From: Roseococcus thiosulfatophilus
GTDB taxonomy: Bacteria > Pseudomonadota > Alphaproteobacteria > Acetobacterales > Acetobacteraceae
Direction: 5' to 3'
Length of the DNA stretch: 64,000 nucleotides
Assembly (NCBI RefSeq): GCF_017311575.1
Contig: NZ_JAFFQY010000044.1
Location: forward strand, 62,001-126,000
This document shows positions 42,562 to 50,693 of this stretch, piece by piece. The notes under the pieces were generated by a model, which saw only the letters and a program-made list of their open reading frames with translations, had not been told where the DNA came from and searched no databases. A program made the translations under genes and the position numbers. Each line of letters opens with the position of its first letter. Position 1 is the first letter of the stretch.

Positions 42562-43550
42562 CGCAGCATGCCCTCCGCCCGGAACCAGGCGATGGCGTCC
42601 CGCACCCCCTCCTGCCAGGGGCGGGCCTGGTGGCCCAGCACGCGGGCGGCCTTGTCGGAGGAGAAGAACATGGTCTGCGCCGCCATCCGGAGCCCGTCGC
42701 GCGTCAGCATCGGCTCCTTCCTGGTGAAGCGCGCAATGGCCTCCGACACATGCGCCATCGGCACCAGGGGGGCGCGGGGCAGGCGGAAGGGCGGGCGGTG
42801 GCCGCATTCGGCGGCGATGAAGCCCAGCATCTCGGCCAGGGTCACGTCCTGGCCGCCCAATATGTGCCGCTCGCCGGGGGTGCCATGGTCCAGCGCGGCC
42901 ACCACCCCCGCCGCGCAATCCTCGACATGCACGAGGTTCAGCCCGGTCTCGACATAGGCGGGCATCTTGCCCCGTGCGGCCTCCAGGATGACGCGGCCCG
43001 TGGGGGTGGGCCGGCTGTCGCGCGGGCCGATGGGCGTCGAGGGGTTCACGATGACGGCGGGCAGGGCGTGGGTGCGGACCATCTCCTCCACCAGCCGTTC
43101 CGCCGCCGTTTTGCTCTGCTTGTAGGGGCCGATGGCCTCTTCCGGGGCGGCCGCGTCCGCCTCGGTCGCCACGCCGCCCTTGCGGGGCTTGAGCGTCGCC
43201 ACGGAGGAGACATGGACGATGCGCGGCACCCCCGCCTCCAGCGCGGTGGCCATCACATGCCCGGTGCCGCCCACGTTCACCTCGAACATGCGCGCCGGGT
43301 CGGGCACGAAGATGCGGTAATCGGCCGCGGCATGGATCACGGCGCCCACGCCCGCCATGGCGTAGCGCAGGCTCTGCGCGTCGGTCAGGTCGCCCAGGGC
43401 CACCTCGACCGGCAGCCCGTCCAGCGTGTGGCGGACGGAATGGGGCCGCACGAAGGCTCGCACCGCATGGCCCCGGGCCAGCAGCACCCGCGCCAGGGAG
43501 GCGCCCAGGAAGCCGTTGGCGCCGGTCAGCAGGATGGTCGTGGGGGGCAT
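42558..43550 (-). CDS. hpnA: Hopanoid-associated sugar epimerase HpnA
   Basis: HpnA is an NAD(P)-dependent extended SDR related to sugar epimerases and placed in hopanoid headgroup modification. The 330 residues include ILLTGANGFLGASLARVLL (dinucleotide site), VIHAAADYRIF, the YKQSKTAAERLV active site with its Tyr-x3-Lys, and VIVNPSTPIGPRD. I chose the ATG at 43550; a longer frame upstream has no support. It is divergent from hpnM with 62 bases between starts, so the two probably share regulation. Confidence 0.92.
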   Translation of the reverse strand: MPPTTILLTGANGFLGASLARVLLARGHAVRAFVRPHSVRHTLDGLPVEVALGDLTDAQSLRYAMAGVGAVIHAAADYRIFVPDPARMFEVNVGGTGHVMATALEAGVPRIVHVSSVATLKPRKGGVATEADAAAPEEAIGPYKQSKTAAERLVEEMVRTHALPAVIVNPSTPIGPRDSRPTPTGRVILEAARGKMPAYVETGLNLVHVEDCAAGVVAALDHGTPGERHILGGQDVTLAEMLGFIAAECGHRPPFRLPRAPLVPMAHVSEAIARFTRKEPMLTRDGLRMAAQTMFFSSDKAARVLGHQARPWQEGVRDAIAWFRAEGMLR

Positions 43551-43612
43551 GGCGCGGTTCTGCCGGGTTCGGGGGCCATGGTCCAGCGGGCATCCGGCGC
43601 TATATTGCGGGC

Positions 43613-44203
43613 ATGACACGTCGCCAGCTTCTCCTTGCCCTGCCAGCCCTGGCCCCCCTGCCGGCACTGGCCCAGTCCGATCCGGCCCAGGTCATCGAAG
43701 GCTTCCACGCCACGCTGATCAACCTGATGCGCCAGGCCCGCCAGCTTGGCGTGCGGGGGCGCTACGCCCAGCTCGAACCCGTGATGGGCCGCGTCTTCGA
43801 CTTGCCGGCCATGACGCGCATCGCCGTCGGCCCGCCCTGGACCGGCTTCTCCCCGGAAGACCAGGCGGCACTCACCACCGCCTTCACCCGCTGGTCCATC
43901 GCCACCTACGCCAACCGCTTCGACGGCTATTCCGGTGAAACCTTCCAGACCCTCGGCAGCCAGGCCGTGACCAACGGCACCCTGGTCCGCACCCAGCTCA
44001 ACCGCACCGGGGGGGAGGGGCCCGTGCTGCTCTCCTACCTGCTGCGCGGCAACCCGCCGCGCGTGGTGGACATCTACCTGACCGGGACCATCAGCGAATT
44101 GGCCTCGCGCCGCGCGGAGTTCACGAGCCTGATCCGCGAGGGCGGCGCCGGCCGCGTGACGCGCGAGCTGGAGGCGCGCACGGACCGGCTGCTGCGGGCC
44201 TGA
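43613..44203 (+). CDS. hpnM: HpnM, MlaC/Ttg2D-type lipid-binding protein
   Basis: HpnM belongs to the MlaC family of periplasmic phospholipid-binding proteins, here linked to hopanoid clusters. The 196-residue protein has a signal peptide (MTRRQLLLALPALAPLPALA) and the family helices ending LMRQARQLG, RYAQLEPVMGRVFDLPAM, FTRWSIATYANRFDGYSGE, then VVDIYLTGTISELASRRAEF. It would carry lipid between membranes with an Mla-type transporter that is not in this window. It converges with mlaA. Confidence 0.88.
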   Translation: MTRRQLLLALPALAPLPALAQSDPAQVIEGFHATLINLMRQARQLGVRGRYAQLEPVMGRVFDLPAMTRIAVGPPWTGFSPEDQAALTTAFTRWSIATYANRFDGYSGETFQTLGSQAVTNGTLVRTQLNRTGGEGPVLLSYLLRGNPPRVVDIYLTGTISELASRRAEFTSLIREGGAGRVTRELEARTDRLLRA

Positions 44204-44242
44204 GGGGTCCGGAAAGGACAGCGTCCTCCCCGGGGCCGCCCC

Positions 44243-44968
44243 TCACCCCCCGGGGTCGTCCAGGGTCATCAGCCCTTCGCCGCCCTCGGTCGTGCGGCCG
44301 AGCTGGGCGTCGCGGCGCTGCTGCATGATGGAGCGCAGGCGGGCGTAGTAGTCGAGGCTGTCCGCGCGCAGGGCGTCGAGGTTCTCGATGTTCTCGGCGC
44401 GGAGATCTATGCCCTGGATGACGCCGCGGCCGATGCCCACGCCGGTGGCGGCGGTGCGGGGCACGGCATACCCGATGGCGTAGCCCACCGGGTCAATGAA
44501 CGAATCGACCCCGCCGCCGATGGCGTCCCGCACGTTGGAGGGGCCGAGCAGGGGCAGCATGAGGAAGGGCCCGTCGCCAAACCCGGCCGCGTAGAGGGTC
44601 TGCCCGAAATCGCCCAGGCGCTGCGGGTGGCCGGCGGGGGTGGCCACGTCCATCACGCCCAGCACGCCCACCGTGGTGTTCATCGAGAAGCGCAGCAGGG
44701 TGGTGCCGGCATCGGCCAGGCGGAACTGCAGCATGTTGTTGATGAAGACGACCGGTTCCTGAAGGTTGTTCAGGGCGTTGCGGATGCTCCGCCGCGCGGG
44801 TTCCGGCACCGTGGCCCGCCAGGATTCGGCGGCGGGCCGGATGATGCCGGCATCCATCGCGTCGTTGAATTCGAAGATGTGGCGGTTGATGCGCTCGAAG
44901 GGGTCGCGATTGTCCGCGGTGGCGCAGGCGCCGAGCAGGAGGCATGTCGAAAGGGCAAGGGCGCGCAT
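44243..44968 (-). CDS. mlaA: MlaA (VacJ) outer-membrane lipoprotein
   Basis: MlaA is the outer-membrane lipoprotein that extracts misplaced phospholipids and hands them to MlaC. The 241-residue protein has a signal with lipobox LLLGAC near residues 12-17, DNRDPFERINRHIFEFNDAM right after it, NNLQEPVVFINNMLQ and the GFGDGPFLMLPLLGPSN region. The ATG at 44968 has GGGGAA upstream; a GTG precedes it. It lies between the MlaC-type hpnM and the divergent hpnI gene, with 51 bases to the hpnI start. Confidence 0.9.
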   Translation of the reverse strand: MRALALSTCLLLGACATADNRDPFERINRHIFEFNDAMDAGIIRPAAESWRATVPEPARRSIRNALNNLQEPVVFINNMLQFRLADAGTTLLRFSMNTTVGVLGVMDVATPAGHPQRLGDFGQTLYAAGFGDGPFLMLPLLGPSNVRDAIGGGVDSFIDPVGYAIGYAVPRTAATGVGIGRGVIQGIDLRAENIENLDALRADSLDYYARLRSIMQQRRDAQLGRTTEGGEGLMTLDDPGG

Positions 44969-45019
44969 CACTTCCCCACTCTATCGCAGCCCGCGCGGCT
45001 GTGCGATGGGGCAAGGGCG

Positions 45020-46174
45020 ATGAACCTTGCGGCGATGATCCTGGGGCTTCTGGCGGTGGCGGGCCTGGTGCAGGCGCTGGCCGCGCGACGGGCCTTGGGC
45101 CGCATGTTCGGCCGCGTGCCGCCGGCGGGGCCGGCCCTGCCGGCCAGCGTGCTGAAGCCGCTGCACGGGAACGAGCCCGGGCTGGAATTCCATCTTTCCC
45201 AAGCTTTGGCGCAGCAACATGCGGCGCCATACGAAGTGCTCTTCGCCGTGGCCAACCCCGCCGACCCCGCCCGCGCGGTGGCCGAGGCCGCCATGGCGCG
45301 CAGCGCCACGCCGTCGCGCCTGCTGGCCGGCGGCGAGGTGCTGGGCGCCAACCGCAAGGTGAGCCAGCAGGTCCACATGGCCCGCGTGGCGAAATACCCC
45401 GTGCTGGTGGCGGCCGATTCCGACATGGCGTGCCCGCCCCATTGGCTTACGACGGTGACGGCGCCGCTTTCGGACCCGGAGGTGGGCCTCGTCACCTGCC
45501 TCTATGCCGGGCTGCCGGCCGATGACGGGCCGTGGTCGGAACTGGCCGCGCTTTCCATCAACTGGCACTTCCTGCCCAATGCGGCCCTGGGCGAGAGCCT
45601 GGGCGCGGCGAATGGCGCCTATGGCGCGACGCTGGCTTTGCGGGCCGACACGCTGGCGCGCATCGGCGGCTATGAACGCCTGCTGCCCCTTCTGGCGGAT
45701 GACCATGCGCTGGGCGAGGCGGTGCGCGAACTGGGGCTGAAGGTGGTGGTGCCGCCCATCCTGCCCGGCCATGTGATGCACGAGCCGAGCTTCCAGGCCC
45801 TCTGGGCGCATGAGTTGCGCTGGGCGCGGACCACGCGGCTGGTGCACCCCTGGGGGCATGTGGGGCTTGTCTTCACCCACCCGCTGCCCTTCGCACTGGG
45901 GGCCCTGGCGCTGGCCCCGGGGGCCTGGACGCTGGCGCTGCTGGGGGCCGTGCTGCTGGCGCGCGGGGCGCTGGCGCGGCGGGCGGATGTGCTGACGGGG
46001 CGGCCCCGCTGGCGCCGCATGCTGTGGCTCCCTATTCGGGACTTGCTTTCCTTCGCGGTCTGGGCCACGGCTCTCCACAAGGGCCGCGTCACCTGGCAGG
46101 GGAGGCGCTTCACCCTCGGCGCCGGCGGACGCATGGCCGAGGCGCCCGAACCCACCCGAGAGGCCGTTTCCTGA
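45020..46174 (+). CDS. hpnI: Hopanoid glycosyltransferase HpnI
   Basis: HpnI adds N-acetylglucosamine to bacteriohopanetetrol in characterised species. The 384-residue family 2 glycosyltransferase has an N-terminal membrane segment, PASVLKPLHGNEPGL, VAADSDMACPPHWL with the DxD-type metal site, and ADDHALGEAVRELGL. C-terminal membrane helices follow, then LWLPIRDLLSFAVWATAL. It starts at the ATG at 45020 behind GCAAGGG, and hpnJ begins one base after its stop. The reaction is known from a Burkholderia species and assumed here. Confidence 0.92.
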   Translation: MNLAAMILGLLAVAGLVQALAARRALGRMFGRVPPAGPALPASVLKPLHGNEPGLEFHLSQALAQQHAAPYEVLFAVANPADPARAVAEAAMARSATPSRLLAGGEVLGANRKVSQQVHMARVAKYPVLVAADSDMACPPHWLTTVTAPLSDPEVGLVTCLYAGLPADDGPWSELAALSINWHFLPNAALGESLGAANGAYGATLALRADTLARIGGYERLLPLLADDHALGEAVRELGLKVVVPPILPGHVMHEPSFQALWAHELRWARTTRLVHPWGHVGLVFTHPLPFALGALALAPGAWTLALLGAVLLARGALARRADVLTGRPRWRRMLWLPIRDLLSFAVWATALHKGRVTWQGRRFTLGAGGRMAEAPEPTREAVS

Positions 46175-46175
46175 G

Positions 46176-47609
46176 ATGATGCGCACCCTGTTCCTCCAGG
46201 CTCCCTCCTTCGACGGGTTCGACGGCGGCGCCGGCGCCCGCTACCAGGCGCGGCGCGAGATCAAGAGCTACTGGTTCCCCACCTGGCTGGCGCAGCCGGC
46301 GGCCCTGGTGCCCGGCTCCAAGCTGGTGGACGCGCCGCCGCACAACCAGACGCTGGCCGATGTCACCAACATGGCCCGCGACTTCGACCTGTGCGTGATG
46401 CACACCTCCACCCCCTCCTTCGCGTCGGACGTGAAGGTGGCGGAGGCACTGAAGGCCGCGAACCCCGCGATGAAGATCGGGCTGATCGGCGCCAAGGTGG
46501 CGGTGCAGGCGCATGAGAGCCTGCGCGACGCGCCCGTGGTGGACTGGGTGGCCCGCAACGAATTCGACTTCACGGTGAAGGAGGCCGCCGAGGGGCGGGA
46601 CCTGTCCTCCATCAAGGGGCTCAGCTTCCGCAACAGCGAGGGCGTGATCGTCCACAATGACGACCGGCCGATGCTGGAGAACATGGACGACCTGCCCTTC
46701 GTGAGCGAGGTCTACAAGCGCGACCTCGACCACAAGAAGTACTTCATCGGCTATCTGAAGCACCCCTACATCAGCTTCTACACGGGCCGCGGCTGCAAGA
46801 GCCGCTGCACCTTCTGCCTCTGGCCGCAGACCGTGGGCGGGCACCGCTACCGCACGCGCAGCGTGGGCCATGTGCTGGAGGAGATCGCCTTCATCAAGCA
46901 GGCCTACCCTGACGTGAAGGAGATCTTCTTCGACGACGACACCTTCACCGACAACCTGCCCCGCGCGGAGGAGATCGCGCGCGGCCTGGGCCGGATGGGG
47001 GTCACGTGGTCCTGCAATGCCAAGGCCAATGTGCCGCGCGACAGCCTGAAGATCATGCGCGACAATGGTCTGCGGCTGCTGCTGGTGGGCTATGAGAGCG
47101 GCAACCAGCAGATCCTCCACAACATCAAGAAGGGCATGCGGATCGAGGTCGCGAAGCAGTTCACCAAGGACTGCCACGAGCTCGGCATCGCCATCCATGG
47201 CACCTTCATCCTGGGCCTGCCCGGGGAGACGAAGGAGACGATCGAGGAGACGATCCGCTTCGCCATCGAGACCAACCCGCACACCCTGCAGGTGAGCCTG
47301 GCCGCGCCCTATCCCGGCACCTTCCTGTATGAGCAGGCGGCGCGCGAAGGTTGGCTGGACACGGCGAACACCGACTACGTGGACGCGCATGGCGTGCAGA
47401 TCGCCCCGCTGGCCTATGAGCATCTGAGCCACACGGAAATCTTCAACAGCGTCGAGACCTTCTACAGGCGCTTCTATTTCCGCGCGCCCAAGATCGCCTC
47501 CATCTGCGGCGAGATGATCCGGGACCGGCAGATGCTGGTGCGGCGCCTGCGCGAGGGCGTGGAGTTCTTCGGCTTTCTGCGCGAGCGGGCGAAGGCGCGG
47601 GCGGCGTGA
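46176..47609 (+). CDS. hpnJ: Hopanoid radical SAM enzyme HpnJ
   Basis: HpnJ is a B12-binding radical SAM enzyme that rearranges the sugar headgroup toward the cyclitol ether in hopanoid-producing bacteria. The 477 residues carry a cobalamin-like N-domain (LFLQAPSFDGFDGG, MHTSTPSFASDVK) and the radical SAM core with GRGCKSRCTFCLWPQ, cysteines at about 207, 211 and 214 in CxxxCxxC. FDDDTFTDNLPRAEEIARG and YESGNQQILHNIKKGM follow. It starts at the first of two adjacent ATGs. The stop is followed by a hairpin repeat within the operon. Confidence 0.93.
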   Translation: MMRTLFLQAPSFDGFDGGAGARYQARREIKSYWFPTWLAQPAALVPGSKLVDAPPHNQTLADVTNMARDFDLCVMHTSTPSFASDVKVAEALKAANPAMKIGLIGAKVAVQAHESLRDAPVVDWVARNEFDFTVKEAAEGRDLSSIKGLSFRNSEGVIVHNDDRPMLENMDDLPFVSEVYKRDLDHKKYFIGYLKHPYISFYTGRGCKSRCTFCLWPQTVGGHRYRTRSVGHVLEEIAFIKQAYPDVKEIFFDDDTFTDNLPRAEEIARGLGRMGVTWSCNAKANVPRDSLKIMRDNGLRLLLVGYESGNQQILHNIKKGMRIEVAKQFTKDCHELGIAIHGTFILGLPGETKETIEETIRFAIETNPHTLQVSLAAPYPGTFLYEQAAREGWLDTANTDYVDAHGVQIAPLAYEHLSHTEIFNSVETFYRRFYFRAPKIASICGEMIRDRQMLVRRLREGVEFFGFLRERAKARAA

Positions 47610-47662
47610 CGCGCCCGATCGCGGAGCGGTGCGAAGCGCCGCGCAGCGTGAATCGGCCGCGC
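47610..47662 (+). repeat. Dispersed hairpin repeat, locus E (single copy, inside operon)
   Basis: CCGAT (47615-47619) and ATCGG (47652-47656) flank a GCGGTGC-GAA-GCGCCGC stem-loop at 47626-47642 with one wobble pair, followed by the box GTGAATCGGCCGCGC. The element fills nearly all of the 58-base gap between hpnJ and the next gene, the only sizeable gap in this operon. Confidence 0.75.
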
Positions 47663-47667
47663 AAGCG

Positions 47668-48000
47668 ATGATTCTGGCGGTCGTCACCTTCAAGCTGCCG
47701 GCGTCCACCACCCGTGAGGACGCCGCCGCCATGTTCCGGCAGACGGCCCCCCTCTACGCCAAGCTGCCCGGGCTGGTCCGCAAGCAGTATCTCTACCGCG
47801 CGCTGGAAACCCATGTGGAGGCGGGCGGCGCCTACACCTGGGACACCCGCGCGGCGGCCGAATCCGGGCATGGCGCCGAGTGGCTGGCCCGCGTCACCGC
47901 CAAGTATGGCGCCCCGCCCGAGGTGCGCTTCTTCGACACCCCCGTCTCGGTGGACAACACCGGGGCCTCGGCCGTGATTGCCGAACACGCCCCCGCCTGA
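47668..48000 (+). CDS. Small dimeric alpha/beta-barrel protein (YdhR/ABM-like)
   Basis: The 110-residue protein resembles YdhR-type putative monooxygenases, which form ferredoxin-like barrels: ILAVVTFKLPASTTREDAAA, KLPGLVRKQYLYRA, GAYTWDTRAAAES and FFDTPVSVDNTGA. It lies between hpnJ and hpnK, only 13 bases before hpnK, and so it is probably cotranscribed with the hopanoid tailoring genes. I know of no demonstrated role of this family in hopanoid synthesis. The ATG at 47668 lies five bases past the hairpin repeat. Confidence 0.65.
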   Translation: MILAVVTFKLPASTTREDAAAMFRQTAPLYAKLPGLVRKQYLYRALETHVEAGGAYTWDTRAAAESGHGAEWLARVTAKYGAPPEVRFFDTPVSVDNTGASAVIAEHAPA

Positions 48001-48013
48001 CACAAGCAGGCGC

Positions 48014-48871
48014 ATGACGCGCCGCATCATTTTCAACGCCGACGACCTCGGCCTGCATGCCGCCGTGAACGAGGGCATCGAGCGCGCCCATCGCGAGGGC
48101 GTGCTGACCGCGGCCAGCCTCATGGTGGGGGAGCCGGGCTTCGAGGAAGGTGTTCGCATCGCCCGCGCCAATCCGGGCCTCGCGGTCGGGCTGCATGTCA
48201 CGCTGACCGATGGCCGCCCCGTGCTGCCGCCGGCGCAAATCCCGAGCCTGACGCAGGCCAATGGCCTCTTCCGCGACGACATGGAGAGGCTCGGCGCGCG
48301 CATCGCCACCTCCCGCGCCGCCCAGGCGGAGCTGGCGGCGGAGGTGGCGGCGCAGATGGCCCGCTTCCGCGAGACGGGCCTCGTTTGCGACCACGTCAAC
48401 GCCCACAAGCATTTCCACAACCACCCCTGGATCGCGGGGGCCATGATCCGCGCGGCGGCGGAAGCGGGGGTGCGCGCCATCCGCGTGCCCTGGGAACCCC
48501 AGCGCCTGGTCCGCGCCGCCGAGGCCGTGAGCGGCGAGGGCAGGGGCGATGATGTGGGCGAATGGGCGCTGCGCCCGGCCGGCCGCGTGCTGCGTTGGCG
48601 CGCGGCCCGGCGCGGCCTGCGCGCGCCCGATGTCATGGTGGGCCATTCCTGGTCCGGCCATTTCACCCCGGCCCGGCTGCGTGCCGTGCTGCCCCTGCTG
48701 CCGGAGGGGGTGGCCGAACTCTACTTCCACCCCGCCGCGCGCGATGGCTTCGGCCGCGGCGGCCCAGGCTATCGGCACGAGGCGGAGCTGGCGGCGCTGA
48801 CCGACCCGGCCGTGATCGAAGCCGTGGCGGGCCTGCCGCGCGGCGGCTACACGCCGATGCTGTTCCCGTGA
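48014..48871 (+). CDS. hpnK: Hopanoid deacetylase HpnK
   Basis: HpnK belongs to the YdjC/ChbG carbohydrate deacetylase family and removes the acetyl group from N-acetylglucosaminyl hopanoids. The 285-residue protein begins RRIIFNADDLGLHAAVNEGI, with the metal-binding Asp pair, then LAVGLHVTLTDGRPV and CDHVNAHKHFHNHPW near residue 120, holding the metal-site histidines. ELYFHPAARDGFG follows. HpnL starts inside its stop codon. The order I-J-(X)-K-L shows the complete headgroup set. Confidence 0.9.
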   Translation: MTRRIIFNADDLGLHAAVNEGIERAHREGVLTAASLMVGEPGFEEGVRIARANPGLAVGLHVTLTDGRPVLPPAQIPSLTQANGLFRDDMERLGARIATSRAAQAELAAEVAAQMARFRETGLVCDHVNAHKHFHNHPWIAGAMIRAAAEAGVRAIRVPWEPQRLVRAAEAVSGEGRGDDVGEWALRPAGRVLRWRAARRGLRAPDVMVGHSWSGHFTPARLRAVLPLLPEGVAELYFHPAARDGFGRGGPGYRHEAELAALTDPAVIEAVAGLPRGGYTPMLFP

Positions 48872-49836
48872 ACCGGATCGGGCTTGTCCTGGCCCTGCTG
48901 GGCCTGGTGGTGGGCGTGTGGCTCATCGCCATGCAGGATCTCGACGCGCTGGCCGGGCTTTTCGCCACGGCGGGCCTGGGGCTGCTGCTGCTGCTGCCGG
49001 CGCATCTGCCCTTCATGGCGGCCAATGCCTGGGCCTGGGCGATGCTGATGCCGCGCTACCAGCGGCCCAATGCCGTGGCCATGATGGAGCTCATCTGGAT
49101 CCGCGAGAGCATCAACACCCTGCTGCCGGTGGGCCGGGTGGGCGGCGAACTCGCCTGCTACCGGCTGATGCGGCGGCAGGGGGTGGGCTCGGGCGCCGCG
49201 GCGGGGGGGCTGCTGATGGACATGGGCCTCTCCGTCCTGTCGCAGATGGCCTTCGCGCTGCTGGGCCTCGCTTTGCTGCTGGCCAGCGGGCAGGAGGTGG
49301 GGCTGGCCGTCATCCTGGGCGTGACCCTGGGGGGCATCGTGCTGGCGGCCCCCTTCATCGCCATCCAGAACGCGCGGGTGTTCGGGCGGGTCTCGGCCTG
49401 GCTGAACCGCATCACGGCGGGGAAGATCGAGGGGCTGGCCGAGGAGAGCCGCCGCATTGACGCCTTCCTCCGCCGCGCCTGGCGGCTGCCGAAGCTGCTG
49501 CTGTGGTGTTTCGCCTGGCAGCTTTTCGCCAACATCCTGGGCGCGCTGCAGATCTGGGTGGCGCTGTGGCTGATGGGCATGCCCATCACCTTCCTGGAGG
49601 CCGTCATCATCGAGGCGCTGGTCCAGGCCGTCGTCGCCTTCGGCTTCGCCGTGCCGGGCGGCCTGGGCGTGCTGGAGGCGGGCTTCATCGGTGTGGGCGC
49701 GCTGATGGGGCTGGACGCCACCACCAGCGTGGCGCTCGCCCTGATGCGCCGTTTCCGCGAGGTGGTGCTGTACCTGCCCGGCCTCGCCGCCTGGGCCTGG
49801 GTGGAGCGAAGACCCCCGGTTGCGCGCCCGGCCTGA
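48868..49836 (+). CDS. hpnL: Hopanoid-associated membrane protein HpnL
   Basis: HpnL is a multi-pass membrane protein of the lysylphosphatidylglycerol-synthase/flippase-like family associated with hopanoid clusters. The 322-residue protein has about eight helices, with ELIWIRESINTLLPVGRVGGE near residue 72 and the FGFAVPGGLGVLEAGFIGVG motif near residue 253, both typical of the family. Its GTG start overlaps the hpnK stop (GTGA). Flipping of a hopanoid or another lipid is an inference. Confidence 0.87.
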   Translation: MNRIGLVLALLGLVVGVWLIAMQDLDALAGLFATAGLGLLLLLPAHLPFMAANAWAWAMLMPRYQRPNAVAMMELIWIRESINTLLPVGRVGGELACYRLMRRQGVGSGAAAGGLLMDMGLSVLSQMAFALLGLALLLASGQEVGLAVILGVTLGGIVLAAPFIAIQNARVFGRVSAWLNRITAGKIEGLAEESRRIDAFLRRAWRLPKLLLWCFAWQLFANILGALQIWVALWLMGMPITFLEAVIIEALVQAVVAFGFAVPGGLGVLEAGFIGVGALMGLDATTSVALALMRRFREVVLYLPGLAAWAWVERRPPVARPA

Positions 49837-49876
49837 CGCCCCACTTGAGCGCGGCCATGACAGCCAAGGAGCTTCC

Positions 49877-50662
49877 GTGACCGGCTTTCCCATCACCCCC
49901 GCCATTCCCCGCCATGCCCTCGTCACCGGGGGGGCGAAGCGGCTGGGCGCGGCCATGGCGCGGGCGCTGGCGGGCGCGGGCTTCGACGTGACGCTGCACG
50001 CGAACCAGTCCCGGGCCGAGGCCGAGGCGCTGGCGGATGAGATTCGCGCCATGGGCCGCCTCGCCCATGTGCTCCAGGCCGACCTGGCGCGCGAGGCCGA
50101 GGTGGCGCAGCTGGCGCCGGACGCCACGGCGGCACTCGGGCCGCTCGGCGTGCTGGTGAACAATGCCAGCGTCTTCGAGCGCGACGAATGGGAGGACGCC
50201 ACCCGCGAAAGCTGGGACGCGCATCTGGAGCCGAACCTGCGCGCCCCCTTCAAGCTCACCCAGGATTTCGCCCGCCAGCTTCCCGCCGGGGCGGAGGGCG
50301 TGGTGGTGAACATGCTGGACCAGCGCGTGCTGTCGCTGACGCCGCATTTCGTCTCCTACACCGTCTCCAAGGCCGGGCTCTGGGCGCTGACGCAGCAGAT
50401 GGCACTCGCCCTGGCGCCCCGAATCCGGGTGGCGGCCATCGGGCCGGGGCCGGCGCTGCCCAGCCCCCGCCAGAGCCAGGCGCAGTTCGACCGGCAATGC
50501 GCCTCCGTGCCCCTGCGCCGGGGCACCAGCCCGGAGGAGGTGGGGCACGCTTTGCTCGCCATCCTGGCCATGCCGAGCTTCACGGGGCAGGTGATGTGCC
50601 TAGATGGCGGCCAGCATCTGCAATGGGCGCCGGTGGGTCCGGCCGCGGCCCCGGAGGAATGA
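49877..50662 (+). CDS. Pteridine-reductase-type short-chain dehydrogenase
   Basis: This 261-residue SDR has HALVTGGAKRLGAAMARALA at its N-terminus. The TGxxxRxG form, with arginine in the dinucleotide loop, marks pteridine reductase PTR1 and dihydromonapterin reductase FolM, unlike common TGxxxGxG SDRs. LVNNASVF and the Tyr-x3-Lys in YTVSKAGLWALTQQ follow. The next gene is a dihydroneopterin aldolase, which supports a pterin substrate. The start is a GTG six bases after AAGGA, just past hpnL; this could be FolM, but the name is inferred. Confidence 0.72.
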   Translation: MTGFPITPAIPRHALVTGGAKRLGAAMARALAGAGFDVTLHANQSRAEAEALADEIRAMGRLAHVLQADLAREAEVAQLAPDATAALGPLGVLVNNASVFERDEWEDATRESWDAHLEPNLRAPFKLTQDFARQLPAGAEGVVVNMLDQRVLSLTPHFVSYTVSKAGLWALTQQMALALAPRIRVAAIGPGPALPSPRQSQAQFDRQCASVPLRRGTSPEEVGHALLAILAMPSFTGQVMCLDGGQHLQWAPVGPAAAPEE

Positions 50663-50693
50663 CCGGCGGCGCGTCCCGTGCTAAGCGGCGCCG

